A stretch of DNA of 16,680 bases from DATDMG01 sp036518955 (GTDB lineage: Bacteria > Actinomycetota > Actinomycetes > Actinomycetales > Kineosporiaceae), in the NCBI GenBank assembly GCA_036518955.1, contig DATDMG010000059.1:1-16680 (forward strand), read 5' to 3'. Below the pieces are notes generated by a model. It searched no databases and was not told where the DNA came from. It saw only the letters and a program-made list of their open reading frames with translations. The translations under genes were made by a program, and so were the position numbers. Positions 7,529 through 14,290 of this stretch are shown here, in pieces (within the stretch, counting starts at the first letter, position 1; the number at the start of each line of letters is the position of its first letter).

Positions 7529-8056
7529 TCAGTGCGGGAAGGCCCGGTACTCGACCCTCAGCGGCCGGGACACGCCCTCGCTCAGGCCGTCACCCGGCGC
7601 CGTCATGATCCGGTACACTTCACTGCTGGTGGGCGTGAGCGTGAAGCTGATCGCGCCGCCCGCGCCGGTCGCGCCCGTCTGCAGCTTCACCCACTCGTCG
7701 GGCCGGTGCTGCTGGTGCGTGAGCAGCTTGTACAGCCCCGCGATGAAGTGGCCGTAGCCACACCCGTTCACCTTCATGGCGCCCGTGATGACGAGCGCCT
7801 GGTTGAGGTGGACGTGGTCCCGGCCGCTGATCGACACGTCAGCGGCGCCGTGCGGCGGGTAGGGGCACGGCGGCCTGTGGTGGCCGTGCTGCCCGCCGGA
7901 GCCCGGCGTCCTCGCCGGTACCGTGCCGGGCTTGCCGACATGCGTCGCCAACGACGTGGGCTTGGCGTGCGACGCGTAGGCCGCAGGAGCGGCACCTGCC
8001 GCCACGGCGAGCATGCCGACCCCTGTGGCAGCACCCCACCAGTGCATCCGTCTCAT
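7529..8056 (-). CDS. Small secreted protein of unknown function, first gene of the envelope cluster
   Basis: The 175-residue product starts with a clear signal peptide (MRRMHWWGAATGVGMLAVAA, cleavage likely after AYA at residue 28). After a Pro/Gly/His-rich linker (about 30-72, including GGQHGHHRPP), residues 73-170 look like a single beta-sandwich domain: alternating hydrophobic strands such as ADVSISG, ALVITGAMKVNG, WVKLQTG, AISFTLTP and LRVEYRAF. Two cysteines (64 and 99) could form a disulphide. I do not recognise a named family; an immunoglobulin-like fold is an inference from the strand pattern. The ATG at 8056 has GAGGGA six bases upstream. It precedes the DUF4012 gene by 12 bases, so the two should be co-expressed, and its promoter should lie in the AT-rich region upstream. 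Confidence 0.85.
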   Translation of the reverse strand: MRRMHWWGAATGVGMLAVAAGAAPAAYASHAKPTSLATHVGKPGTVPARTPGSGGQHGHHRPPCPYPPHGAADVSISGRDHVHLNQALVITGAMKVNGCGYGHFIAGLYKLLTHQQHRPDEWVKLQTGATGAGGAISFTLTPTSSEVYRIMTAPGDGLSEGVSRPLRVEYRAFPH

Positions 8057-8466
8057 AGGACATCCCTCGAATTGTCACGGCCGCGCCAGGTGGCACGGGG
8101 ATCGGACAGCGAGACCACACCCGCCCCGACTCCCCGACTGCCAAGATCACAGCGATGTGGCCAGCCCCGATCCTGCCACACGCTGGGTGACGTGTTGACT
8201 ATTTAGAGTTAACAGGTGCGTGATGCAGATCACATAGTAATTCTTGAATGCATTCGCTCCATCCAGACAATCCACCGAACGTACGGTCGCGGATCGCGAA
8301 AGGGTGCCGCACCGGGACCGGGCGGGCAGGGTCCGCCCTCCCGCCCGCCGAGCCGGCCTCCGGCGTCCACCCGAAGGGCCACCGACGCCGTCGTCCTCCC
8401 CGCCGACCTCCGGCGCGCCGGGCGAGGTCGGTGGCAAAGGGATGCCGGGCGCGACAGACTTCCGGC
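8057..8466. promoter_or_regulatory. Divergent promoter region of the envelope cluster and glgB
   Basis: These 410 bases hold no gene. The stretch at about 8190-8260 is strikingly AT-rich for this genome. It includes an imperfect inverted repeat GTTGACT (8194-8200) and AGTTAAC (8207-8213) around a 6-base spacer, immediately followed by a CRP-like palindrome and by TAGTAAT (8235-8241), a possible -10 for the plus strand. Shared control of two divergent units is plausible. No -35/-10 pair with 16-18 base spacing could be fixed. The remaining part up to 8466 is ordinary GC-rich sequence, probably the glgB leader. Confidence 0.7.
8219..8234. promoter_or_regulatory. CRP/cAMP-receptor-type binding site
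   Basis: CGTGATGCAGATCACA matches the symmetric CRP consensus TGTGA-N6-TCACA at nine of the ten conserved positions (read on the minus strand as TGTGATCTGCATCACG). Actinobacterial Crp/GlxR proteins use this type of site. It lies in the most AT-rich part of the divergent region, about 160 bases upstream of the secreted-protein start and about 230 bases upstream of the glgB start. Confidence 0.6.
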
Positions 8467-10953
8467 ATGGCGACCGACCCACGGATCACAGACCCCGGGA
8501 CCAGCTCGACCGAGGAGCCGGCGCCGACGGCGCACATCCCGTCGGCGCCGGGTTCCCCCGCGGACCACCGGGTCGCGGACCAGCGGCTGGTCACGACCGC
8601 CACGGCCACCGTGGCCGCGCAACGACCGCGTCCGGTCGACCCCGACAGGCTCGCCCGGGTCGCGGCGGGCGCGGACTGGAACCCGCACGGCGTGCTCGGC
8701 GCGCACCCCGGGGAGGGCGGCGTCACGGTGCGGACCTTGCGGCCGTTCGCGACGTCCGTGGCGGCCGTGCTCCCCGGCGGGCAGCGGGTGGAGCTCACGC
8801 ATGAGTGGGACGGGGTCTGGGTCGGCCTGCTGCCGGTCCCCAGCGTGACCGACTACCGGCTCGCGGTGAGCTATGACGGCAGCGGCGAAGCCGTGGTCGA
8901 CGAGCCGTACCGGTTCCTGCCGACACTCGGCGAGATGGACCTGCACCTCATCGGCGAAGGCCGGCACGAACAGCTGTGGACGGCGCTCGGCGCGCACGTG
9001 CGCCGGTTCGGCGGGGTGGGGTTCGGTCCGGTGACCGGTACGAGCTTCGCGGTGTGGGCCCCCAACGCCCAGGCCGTCCGGGTGGTCGGCGACTTCAACC
9101 ACTGGGTCGGGCGTGGGCACGCCATGCGCAGCCTCGGATCGAGCGGGGTGTGGGAGTTGTTCGTCCCGGAGGTCGGGGTCGGCAGCCGGTACAAGTTCGA
9201 GATCCTCGGCCGGGACGGGCACTGGCGGCAGAAGGCCGACCCGCTCGCCTTCGCGACGGAGGTTCCGCCGTCCACCGCCAGTGTCGTCACCGCGTCGACG
9301 TACACGTGGGCGGACGACGAGTGGATGACGCGGCGGGCCACGACCGACGTCCACAACGGGCCGATGAGCATCTACGAGGTGCACCTGGGCTCCTGGCGGC
9401 AGGGGCTGAGCTACCGGGAACTGGCCGACCAGCTCACCAGGTACGTCACGGAGCTCGGGTTCACGCACGTGGAGTTCCTGCCGGTGGCCGAGCACCCGTT
9501 CGGCGGGTCCTGGGGCTACCAGGTGACGTCGTACTACGCGCCGACCGCGCGGTTCGGCGTCCCGGACGACTTCCGCTACCTGGTCGACCAGCTCCACCAG
9601 GCCGGCATCGGCGTGATCCTGGACTGGGTGCCCGCACACTTCCCCAAGGACGACTGGGCGCTCGCCCGGTTCGACGGCCAGCCGCTCTACGAGTACGCGG
9701 ACCCGCGGCGCGGCGAGCACCCGGAATGGGGGACGCTGGTCTTCGATTTCGGCCGCACGGAGGTTCGCAACTTCCTGGTCGCCAACGCGCTGTACTGGCT
9801 GGAGGAGTTCCACCTCGACGGGCTGCGCGTCGACGCGGTCGCCTCGATGCTCTACCTGGACTACTCCCGCAAGGACGGCGAGTGGGCGCCCAACATCTAC
9901 GGCGGCCGCGAGCACCTCGAAGCCGTCTCCTTCCTGCAGGAGACCAACGCGACGGCGTACCGGCGCGTGCCCGGAGTCGTCACGATCGCCGAGGAGTCGA
10001 CCGCGTGGCCCGGCGTCACCCGGCCCACCCACCTCGGCGGCCTCGGCTTCGGCCTGAAGTGGAACATGGGCTGGATGCACGACTCGCTGCTCTACATGAG
10101 CAAGGAGCCGATCCACCGGCAGTACCACCATCACCAGCTGACCTTCTCGATGATGTACGCCTACAGCGAGAATTTCGTGCTGCCCATCAGCCACGACGAG
10201 GTCGTGCACGGGAAGGGGTCGCTGCTGCGCAAGATGCCCGGCGACCGCTGGCAGCAACTCGCGAACGTGCGCGCCTACCTGGCGTTCATGTGGGCCCACC
10301 CGGGCAAGCAACTGCTCTTCATGGGGAACGAGCTGGGCCAGGAGGCGGAGTGGGCCGAGGGCCGCAGCCTCGACTGGTGGCTCGAGGACACGCCGTGGCA
10401 CGCGGGGCTGCAGCAGTTGGTGCGCGACCTGAACCGCGTCTACCGGGCGACGCCCGCGCTGTGGGCCCGGGACTTCGACCCGTCCGGGTTCGAGTGGATC
10501 GACGCGAACGACTCCGCCCACAACACGTTCTCGTTCATCCGCTACGACGCCGAACGCCGGCCCCTGGTGTGCATCGCGAACTTCTCCGGGATCCCTGACG
10601 AGGACTATCGGGTCGGACTGCCGTTCGCCGGTCGCTGGGTCGAGGTGCTCAACACGGACGCCGAGCTGTACAGCGGCTCCGGCGTCGGCAACCTGGGCGG
10701 GATCGAGGCGGAGGACGTCTCGTGGCACGGCCGCCCGGCGTCCGCCGTCCTGCGGGTACCTCCGCTCGGCGCGGTCTGGTTCGTCCCGGAGTCGATGCCG
10801 GCGGGCGCCGCGCCCGCCGTCCGTGACCGGCGCGGCCAGGACAAGCCGCCGTCGGGCACGATCGTGATCCCGCCGGAGGAGCTCGACCGGGCCCTCGCCC
10901 GGGAGGCCGGGGCCACCGCCCCGCCCCCTGCGGATCATGACCCTGGCGCCTGA
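8467..10953 (+). CDS. glgB: 1,4-alpha-glucan branching enzyme
   Basis: The 828-residue product makes alpha-1,6 branches in glycogen by cutting an alpha-1,4 chain and transferring it. A non-conserved tail (1-58) precedes the actinobacterial N1 domain (about 60-185, NPHGVLGAHPG). A CBM48 module follows (from FAVWAPNA at 194), then the GH13 catalytic barrel and a C-terminal beta domain ending near PPLGAVWFVPE. Catalytic residues are Asp456 (LRVDAVASML), Glu509 (AEEST) and Asp577 (SHDEVVHGK); their spacing of 53 and 68 equals that of E. coli Asp405/Glu458/Asp526. About 35 extra residues (Pro/Arg-rich) follow the normal end. The start is the least certain point: ATG 8467 lacks a good ribosome site, but upstream residues look non-coding. 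No other glycogen gene is adjacent, so glgB is probably monocistronic. Its last 19 bases overlap the convergent gene. Confidence 0.97.
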   Translation: MATDPRITDPGTSSTEEPAPTAHIPSAPGSPADHRVADQRLVTTATATVAAQRPRPVDPDRLARVAAGADWNPHGVLGAHPGEGGVTVRTLRPFATSVAAVLPGGQRVELTHEWDGVWVGLLPVPSVTDYRLAVSYDGSGEAVVDEPYRFLPTLGEMDLHLIGEGRHEQLWTALGAHVRRFGGVGFGPVTGTSFAVWAPNAQAVRVVGDFNHWVGRGHAMRSLGSSGVWELFVPEVGVGSRYKFEILGRDGHWRQKADPLAFATEVPPSTASVVTASTYTWADDEWMTRRATTDVHNGPMSIYEVHLGSWRQGLSYRELADQLTRYVTELGFTHVEFLPVAEHPFGGSWGYQVTSYYAPTARFGVPDDFRYLVDQLHQAGIGVILDWVPAHFPKDDWALARFDGQPLYEYADPRRGEHPEWGTLVFDFGRTEVRNFLVANALYWLEEFHLDGLRVDAVASMLYLDYSRKDGEWAPNIYGGREHLEAVSFLQETNATAYRRVPGVVTIAEESTAWPGVTRPTHLGGLGFGLKWNMGWMHDSLLYMSKEPIHRQYHHHQLTFSMMYAYSENFVLPISHDEVVHGKGSLLRKMPGDRWQQLANVRAYLAFMWAHPGKQLLFMGNELGQEAEWAEGRSLDWWLEDTPWHAGLQQLVRDLNRVYRATPALWARDFDPSGFEWIDANDSAHNTFSFIRYDAERRPLVCIANFSGIPDEDYRVGLPFAGRWVEVLNTDAELYSGSGVGNLGGIEAEDVSWHGRPASAVLRVPPLGAVWFVPESMPAGAAPAVRDRRGQDKPPSGTIVIPPEELDRALAREAGATAPPPADHDPGA

Positions 10954-11855
10954 CCACGAGCGGTGTGCGTGAGGTCCACCTCTCGGGATCCGGTGATGTC
11001 GACGCTGCCGGGGCGGATCCTGGTTCCGGCGGTGTGCAGGACGCCGGCGGCCGTCCGGACGTGACGCAGCGTCGTCAGACCCCCCGGCATGCGCGCATCG
11101 TGCAGCAGCACACGTCCCGACACCAGGCACGCGTCCGCCAGCGACAGCGTGCCCGCCGAGACCGTGACGCCGCTGAGGTCGAGCGTCGCGCCGTCGAGCC
11201 GGACTTCGGCGAACGAGAGCGTTCCGCCGTCCACCACCGCGCCGGCGGCGCTGATCTCCCCCTCGGTGAGGACCGCTCCCGCGAGCGACACCGACCCTGC
11301 CGAGAACCGGGCACCACGGAACGACAGCTCACCCTGACCACTGGTCCAGTGACGCGCAGTGACACCAGCACCGACGAACCGGGCGCCGTCGAAGCACATC
11401 CGGCCCTCGACGGCCCAGGCCCCCTCGAACCGGACCCGGCCCTGGGTGAACCAGCACCCGGAGAAGTCCGCACCGACGAGGACCGCGCCCGACAGATCGA
11501 GGTCGAGACCGCACCAGGTCGTCACGTCGTCCGGATCGCGCAGGCGCGCCGTCAGCATCCCGAGCGCGCCCCGCCGCACGTCCGGCTCCCGCGCGGACCC
11601 GTGCCGCGGCGGCCGGGCGGCGGGCGCCGCGCCCTCCACCCGCCAGGGCGAGCGCAGGTAGCGGCAGACCGCCACGACCACCGCGGCCCGGACCTGCGGG
11701 TGGTCGTCGGCCAGCGCGACCAGTTCGCGCAATGCCGTGGACCGAACCGCGTGGTCCGGTCCGCCGAGCCGTTCCAGGAGCACCGGCAGTGCCTCCGGTC
11801 CGGACACCGGAACGGACGGCTCGGCGTGGCGCGCGCGCTGTCGGGGTACGGTCAT
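10935..11855 (-). CDS. 12-residue-repeat solenoid protein (pentapeptide-repeat-like)
   Basis: The 306-residue product has two parts. Residues about 19-115 are helical (ALPVLLERLGG, VRSTALRELVALADDHPQVR, VVVAVCRYLRSPW, VRRGALGMLTARLRD) and resemble the module that precedes repeats in many actinobacterial pentapeptide-repeat proteins. Residues 139-290 form about twelve repeats of almost exactly 12 residues with the pattern G-x-[LVI]-x-[FL]-x-G-A-x-[FLV]-x-x, for example GELSFRGARFSA, GSVSLAGAVLTE, GTLSLADACLVS. This implies a right-handed beta-solenoid. No signal peptide or membrane segment is present, so it is probably cytoplasmic. The function is unknown; DNA mimicry and scaffold roles are known for some pentapeptide proteins, but nothing here proves either. 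The ATG at 11855 has GGAGG four bases upstream. The gene overlaps glgB by 19 bases at the 3' ends and is divergent from the TPR-like gene. Confidence 0.85.
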   Translation of the reverse strand: MTVPRQRARHAEPSVPVSGPEALPVLLERLGGPDHAVRSTALRELVALADDHPQVRAAVVVAVCRYLRSPWRVEGAAPAARPPRHGSAREPDVRRGALGMLTARLRDPDDVTTWCGLDLDLSGAVLVGADFSGCWFTQGRVRFEGAWAVEGRMCFDGARFVGAGVTARHWTSGQGELSFRGARFSAGSVSLAGAVLTEGEISAAGAVVDGGTLSFAEVRLDGATLDLSGVTVSAGTLSLADACLVSGRVLLHDARMPGGLTTLRHVRTAAGVLHTAGTRIRPGSVDITGSREVDLTHTARGQAPGS

Positions 11856-12096
11856 CGGTCCTCCGCCGGGGGTGCGCCGCGGACGCCGGGACAGCCGCCG
11901 TCCACTGCCGTTGTCGACCCTTCTGGTCGCCCCGTCTATCGACGGATCGGTCGGTTCCTTGACCCGGACACCGGCTGACCGGCGCAACGGGCGATCCCAC
12001 CACCGACGAACGGGGGACGACGCTCCCGGCCGGAGGTGGGCGCCGGAAATCCGGCGGCTGTAGTCTGCGGCGACCCGAACGACGCGGGAGGGGCGA

Positions 12097-12927
12097 TTGG
12101 CGGACAACCCGGATACCGAACCGGATCACGGCCCGGGCGACCCGGACGCCGCGCCCGTCGGGCGGGGCGACCTGGACCGCTGGGCCGGCCAGGCCCGCGA
12201 ACTCGCCGCGGCAGGCGAGTACGAGGAGGCGCTGCGACTGCATCGGCGGTACTTCGTCACCAGCCGGGCCTTCCCGGCGCTGTACGGCGTCCGGCTCTCG
12301 TTCGCGCTCGCCGACTGGGCGGAGCTGGCGGCGGTGTACCCGCCGGCGCGCCGGGCTCTGGAGCAGGCCCGACAGGAAGCCACGGACCGGCTCCACGCCG
12401 GCTCCGAGCACCGGCACGTCCCCGAGAACCAGCGCGACCCGGGACAGCCGGCCGAGCCGACTCCGGGGGACTCGTTCGCCGAGGTGGAGGCGATCAGCGA
12501 GGCACTGGGCGAGCCTGACGTGGCCCTGGCCCTCTTCGCGGACCTCGACGCGCGGGCGCCGGAGACCGCGGCCGAGTGCTCGATCGTGGCGCACCGCCTG
12601 CTGGTCCGATCAGGCCGCCGCGACCTGGCCCGGAAGTATCTCGGTGACCCGCTGCGCAAGGTGGCCCGGCTCGCGGACATCCTGCAGCTGCGGCTGGAGA
12701 GGGGCTACGCCTACCTGCCCGAGGAGAAGCGTGACGCGCGGCGCCAGGAGGCGGTGCGGGAGTACGTGGCAGAGGTGCGCGACGTCCTGGCGCTGCTCAC
12801 CGGACCGGACGACGCGGAACTCGCCCGGCGGACGCTCGGTCACGCGGTCGAGGCGATCTCCTGGGGCCACGTCCGGGAGGAGGTCAGCCAGGGCTTGGCG
12901 GACCATCCCGGCCAGGATGCCGGCTGA
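12097..12927 (+). CDS. TPR-like protein of unknown function (TTG start)
   Basis: The 276-residue product is soluble and almost fully helical. After a charged acidic tail (1-24) comes a TPR-like helix pair (LDRWAGQARELAAAGEYEEALRLHRRYF, 26-53) and the stretch YGVRLSFALADWAELAAVYPPARRAL (63-88), a phrase I associate with uncharacterised TPR-type proteins in other bacteria. A disordered insert (about 100-125) separates this from a second helical half (126-270) with AEVEAISEALGEPDVALALFADL. No catalytic motif is visible, and a protein-interaction role is inferred. The TTG start is supported by GGGAGG five bases upstream, by the start of coding composition, and by the lack of a suitable ATG/GTG. 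It is divergent from the solenoid protein gene, with a 241-base spacer, and convergent with the GH26-like gene (31-base gap). Confidence 0.8.
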   Translation: MADNPDTEPDHGPGDPDAAPVGRGDLDRWAGQARELAAAGEYEEALRLHRRYFVTSRAFPALYGVRLSFALADWAELAAVYPPARRALEQARQEATDRLHAGSEHRHVPENQRDPGQPAEPTPGDSFAEVEAISEALGEPDVALALFADLDARAPETAAECSIVAHRLLVRSGRRDLARKYLGDPLRKVARLADILQLRLERGYAYLPEEKRDARRQEAVREYVAEVRDVLALLTGPDDAELARRTLGHAVEAISWGHVREEVSQGLADHPGQDAG

Positions 12928-12958
12928 CGGCCGGGCTCCGCCGCAACCCCCTCAAGGA

Positions 12959-13882
12959 TCAGGTGGACCCCCAGCGCAGCGCCCTGTACTGGGCGGCCGT
13001 GGCGCCGGTGAGCAGCAGCTCGTTGCCGTTGAGATAGACGTCGTAGAGCAGCTGCCCCGGCCCCCGGCCCGCCTTCACCGCCATCCAGGCCCGCATGCCG
13101 CGGATGAACAGCGTGGACTGCGCACCCCACTCGCTGAACGCCAGCGGCCGGCCGTGGCGTTGGGCGAACGCCGACCATGCGTTGGGCCCGATGGACGACG
13201 CCAGGAAGGCCTTCCACGTGGACTGGGTGTCGTAGCGCGTCCACTCGTACATGCTCACGCCGACGACGTCCACGACGTCCGGGCCGGGAAAGGCCGAATC
13301 GGGGGTGTAGAACCAGGTGCCGAAGTTCGGCGCCCACACCAGCTTGACGGCCCGCCCGGCCAGCGCTGTCCGCATGGTCGTGGCGAAGAGCCGGAAGGCC
13401 TGCCTGAACGCGGGCACCTCGGTCGGCGCCACCGACCAGGGCATCCAGTTGCCGTTGAACTCGTGCGCGAACCGCAGGTAGACCGTGCGGTAGTGCCAGT
13501 TGGCGGCGATCACGGCGGCGAGCTGCTTCCAGTGCGGCACCTGGGCCCCCGCGGCGACCTCCGCCCAGCTGTGGTCGATAGGGCCGCCCACGGCCAGGTC
13601 GACGTCGCCGCGGAAGCCGGGGGTGTGCGCGTACTGCCACTGCTCGAGCTGGGCGTCGACGCTGGTGTCCCCGAACATGCCCGCGATGCCCACCGGCGAC
13701 CCGCGCCAGGTGCCGAACGCCACCGGGTCCGGATCGCAGACGCCGGAGGTCCAGGTGCGCGGTGACACCGTGGTTCCGCCGGTGGTCCTGAAGGGTTCGG
13801 CCAGAGCCGGCCGCGCCGACACCACCCCGAGGCCCAGGGCAAGGGGGGCTGCGGTGATCACGGAACGTCGACTCCACGGCAT
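12959..13882 (-). CDS. Tat-exported GH26-like glycoside hydrolase
   Basis: The 307-residue product has a Tat-type signal (WSRRSVITAAPLALGLGVVS, cleavage likely after ALA at 28). The mature part reads as a (beta/alpha)8 glycosidase with the clan A pattern of GH26. The acid/base is Glu141 in FAHEFNGNWMPWS, where the His-Glu pair is characteristic. The strand VKLVWAPNFGTWFYTPD (179-195) and VVDVVGVSMYEW (203-214) follow. The nucleophile is Glu251 in PLAFSEWGAQ. Known GH26 enzymes cut beta-mannans or mixed beta-glucans; the substrate here is not determined and could be a self-made or external polysaccharide. The ATG at 13882 is the only in-frame start after an upstream stop at 13916-13918, yet it has no ribosome site; CTCTAT-like sequence lies about 5-10 bases upstream, so a leaderless mRNA is possible. 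It is monocistronic. Confidence 0.85.
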   Translation of the reverse strand: MPWSRRSVITAAPLALGLGVVSARPALAEPFRTTGGTTVSPRTWTSGVCDPDPVAFGTWRGSPVGIAGMFGDTSVDAQLEQWQYAHTPGFRGDVDLAVGGPIDHSWAEVAAGAQVPHWKQLAAVIAANWHYRTVYLRFAHEFNGNWMPWSVAPTEVPAFRQAFRLFATTMRTALAGRAVKLVWAPNFGTWFYTPDSAFPGPDVVDVVGVSMYEWTRYDTQSTWKAFLASSIGPNAWSAFAQRHGRPLAFSEWGAQSTLFIRGMRAWMAVKAGRGPGQLLYDVYLNGNELLLTGATAAQYRALRWGST

Positions 13883-14290
13883 GGCACATAGAGTGATGGT
13901 TCCAGGGGTCCACTGTCAGCGAATCACGCTGAGTCGCACCCTTCGGCGGGATGCTTCACCGAAAAGCACCGCTCCGCCCAGGTCGTCGCCCCATCTCGGC
14001 CGCCCGCCGGGCCGAGGAACACCCTTGCCTCCCGACAGGTAATCACGGAGAGTGACTCATTAGGTTGATTTTCCGAACCTGCCAGAGAGGATCACGAGGC
14101 TCCCCTCAGTGACGGAACAACGCCCGGACACCTGCCAGCTCGCCGGTATCGGGTCGGCGATGCCCAGGCCCTGCCCGGTGCCCTGCCGACGGTGGGACCA
14201 CCCTCGGGGGGCGCGGCGACTCGACGCAGGTGGTCGAGGCCGTGCTGGCGGCGGCGACCGGCGAGAACCGGGCAGAACCCTCGGGGACGG
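13883..14290. promoter_or_regulatory. Intergenic region upstream of the GH26-like gene and downstream of the thioredoxin-TPR gene
   Basis: About 400 bases without a supported gene. The centre (about 14040-14115) is less GC-rich and holds several small inverted repeats: TCAC-GGAGA-GTGA at 14043-14055, AGGTT-N9-AACCT at 14062-14080, and a bulged stem at 14092-14112. The promoter of the GH26-like gene should lie toward 13883-13930. The open frames visible here on both strands have no coding signature or start site. Confidence 0.5.
14092..14112. repeat. Stem-loop in the spacer downstream of the thioredoxin-TPR gene
   Basis: TCACGAGG (14092-14099) pairs with CCTC-A-GTGA (14104-14112) across a CTCC loop, with one bulged A. 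It is about 180 bases beyond the thioredoxin-TPR stop and has no T tract, so it may be a protein-binding palindrome or a weak terminator. Confidence 0.4.

Noticed and set aside
8195..8200. TTGACT as a -35 box for glgB
   Set aside because: No -10-like hexamer lies 16-18 bases downstream; TAGTAAT is about 34 bases away.
5600..8206. Long plus-strand open frame opposite DUF4012 and the secreted-protein gene
   Set aside because: It runs across two real genes and their gap, has no ribosome site and no recognisable motif.
8230..11130. Minus-strand open frame of nearly 1000 codons opposite glgB
   Set aside because: It mirrors glgB codons in register, and all catalytic motifs of GlgB read on the plus strand.
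12840..13913. Alternative minus frame across the GH26-like gene with a start upstream of it
   Set aside because: It lacks the glycosidase motifs, which all read in the 12959-13882 frame, and its translation is Arg/Gly-rich.
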